Below, one piece after another: positions 16,486 to 17,500 of a stretch of 17,500 nucleotides of DNA; position 1 is the stretch's first letter; each line of letters opens with the position of its first letter. The stretch spans positions 1 through 17,500 of the forward strand of contig CAIQLE010000184.1 in NCBI GenBank assembly GCA_903872555.1. The letters run 5' to 3'. The notes under the pieces were generated by a model, which worked only from the letters and a program-made list of their open reading frames with translations, was not told the DNA's origin and made no database searches. The DNA comes from an uncultured bacterium (GTDB taxonomy: Bacteria > Pseudomonadota > Gammaproteobacteria > Burkholderiales > Burkholderiaceae_D). The translations under genes were made by a program, and so were the position numbers.

Positions 16486-17063
16486 TTCCATCCACATCAC
16501 TGAGCGATGAGACTGTCATCGCGCTGACACGCAGCTGGCTGCAAGAAGCAGTGATCGGTTTAAATCTTTGTCCTTTCGCCAATGCCGTTCATAAAAAAAA
16601 CCAGATTGCCTATCGTGTCAGCCAGGCGCAGGATACCGACAGACTCTTGCAAGACCTGCTGGCCACTTTCGAACTCTTAATACAAAGCCCCGCAGATCAA
16701 ATCGATACGGCCTTACTGATACATCCATGGGTGCTGCAAGATTTTTTTGATTACAACGAATTTCTTGCCGTTGCAGAAAATGCGCTGGAAGAGGCTGGAC
16801 TGAGTGGCCATTTACAGATCGCCAGTTTTCATCCTGACTATCGATTTGCCGGTGTTGATCCCGACGACATTACTCACTGTACTAATCGTTCTCCCTATCC
16901 CATGCTGCACCTGCTGCGGGAAGACAGTCTGGATAAGGCCATCGCCGCCATGCCTGATACCGACGAGATCATAGAACGCAATCTTGCAACCCTGCGAGCT
17001 TTGGGTGCAGAAGGATGGGAAGCCCTGATGGCTCGCGTCAGGCAATCTGCCCTGCCCGATTAA
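16482..17063 (+). CDS. DUF1415 family protein
   Basis: A 193-residue cytoplasmic protein of unknown function. The family is recognised by GLNLCPFA near the N-terminus (26-33, with Cys30), LIHPWVLQDFFDYNEFL (79-95), SFHPDYRFAG (115-124) and NRSPYPMLHLLRE (135-147). The conserved Cys, His and Asp hint at a metal site or enzyme, but no reaction is established to my knowledge. Length is typical. It starts in an ATGA overlap with mltB, so it is translationally coupled to a cell-wall enzyme; whether that reflects a shared role is open. No signal peptide is present, which argues against a direct periplasmic partnership. Confidence 0.9.
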   Translation: MIPSTSLSDETVIALTRSWLQEAVIGLNLCPFANAVHKKNQIAYRVSQAQDTDRLLQDLLATFELLIQSPADQIDTALLIHPWVLQDFFDYNEFLAVAENALEEAGLSGHLQIASFHPDYRFAGVDPDDITHCTNRSPYPMLHLLREDSLDKAIAAMPDTDEIIERNLATLRALGAEGWEALMARVRQSALPD

Positions 17064-17500
17064 TACATACTCCCTCCGCGCTAGTCATCCTCAGGCCGGA
17101 TTCAGCCATTCATATCTTCCACTCCGGCTCCGGCTAGCTGCCTTCCTCCCCCCGTCCCTATCACGCCTTGTCGGCAAGCCTCTGATTAACCCTGAATACA
17201 TGTTCCAACAATCGGCAGAGATTGACCCAGAGAATTGCGGAATCTCAAAACAAGGTCGGATCTTATTAACTACAATAAAGTTGTAATAAAGGAACTAACC
17301 CGGACTAAATTTAACAATTGAACCGGAAACTTCCAGAGAGAAAAAGCCTGAAATCGGGATTAATCAATATAAATCATAGAGTTATATCCAAGGCCAAAAA
17401 AACAGTTGATCCATCAAAGAATTATTTTTTTGAAAAAAAAATTTACTTTGTTACTAACACATCATAGAATTTTGTTAGTAATTTAAAAATAAGTGTAGAT
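17064..17500. other. Gene-free region with a sharp shift to AT-rich sequence
   Basis: No credible ORF follows the DUF1415 stop. The first ~130 bases are C/T-rich, including a run of six C residues. From about 17,200 the sequence becomes strongly AT-rich with several A and T runs, unlike the rest of the window. No terminator with a T-run is evident after DUF1415. The compositional break suggests the border of an accessory region, or a long promoter region for a gene past the right edge. Confidence 0.6.
17451..17481. promoter_or_regulatory. Inverted repeat TTACTAACA / TGTTAGTAA at the right edge
   Basis: TTACTAACA (17451-17459) and TGTTAGTAA (17473-17481) form a perfect 9-bp inverted repeat around 13 bases. 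The heptamer TTTGTTA also occurs twice in direct orientation, 24 bp apart (17447 and 17471). The arrangement suits a dimeric regulator binding upstream of a gene beyond the window. Confidence 0.4.

Noticed and set aside
17200..17286. 28-codon ORF (ATG at 17200, TAA at 17284)
   Set aside because: No ribosome binding site, very short, and in a compositionally shifted non-coding stretch; no evidence that it is translated.

Overview
The window looks like chromosomal sequence from a betaproteobacterium, probably order Burkholderiales and possibly near Oxalobacteraceae. This is an inference from protein style (MaeB, PyrF starting MKFIDQL, the GroESL arrangement with a CIRCE operator) and moderate-to-high GC coding; no rRNA or other phylogenetic marker is present. 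Most of it is compact housekeeping sequence with 14 confident genes. There is one unusual accessory gene, one short inverted-repeat element, and an AT-rich, gene-free right end.

Left part (1-6461): the N-terminal part of malic enzyme maeB runs leftwards off the edge. Diverging from it is a tight rightward cluster, thiL-pgpA-pncC-alpha/beta hydrolase (thiamine, phospholipid and NAD salvage genes plus a hydrolase with the complete fluoroacetate-dehalogenase-type active site). A 106-bp imperfect palindrome with 18-bp terminal arms lies between this cluster and the convergent pyrF. A DMT/EamA transporter gene diverges from pyrF and converges on dacB, with an 11-bp tandem repeat between the two.

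Middle (6462-11255): dacB (PBP4-type D-Ala-D-Ala carboxypeptidase) and a pirin gene run leftwards. Then comes the groES-groEL operon, with a textbook promoter overlapping a perfect CIRCE element and a strong intrinsic terminator with a GAAA loop.

Right part (11256-17500): a solitary gene with a perfect Shine-Dalgarno encodes a 362-aa protein. Its C-terminal half reads as a mono-ADP-ribosyltransferase fold (YKG / SATS / QKE motifs). This is the most interesting locus in the window and a candidate effector or toxin with no visible partner. It converges on a leftward three-gene set: histone-deacetylase-like protein, RbgA/YlqF-type GTPase, and an ECHDC3-like crotonase lacking both catalytic glutamates. 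Diverging from the deacetylase is mltB, which is translationally coupled to a DUF1415 gene. The last ~440 bases hold no gene, turn AT-rich near 17,200, and contain a 9-bp inverted repeat at the edge.

No tRNA, rRNA, CRISPR array, transposase or prophage gene was seen.
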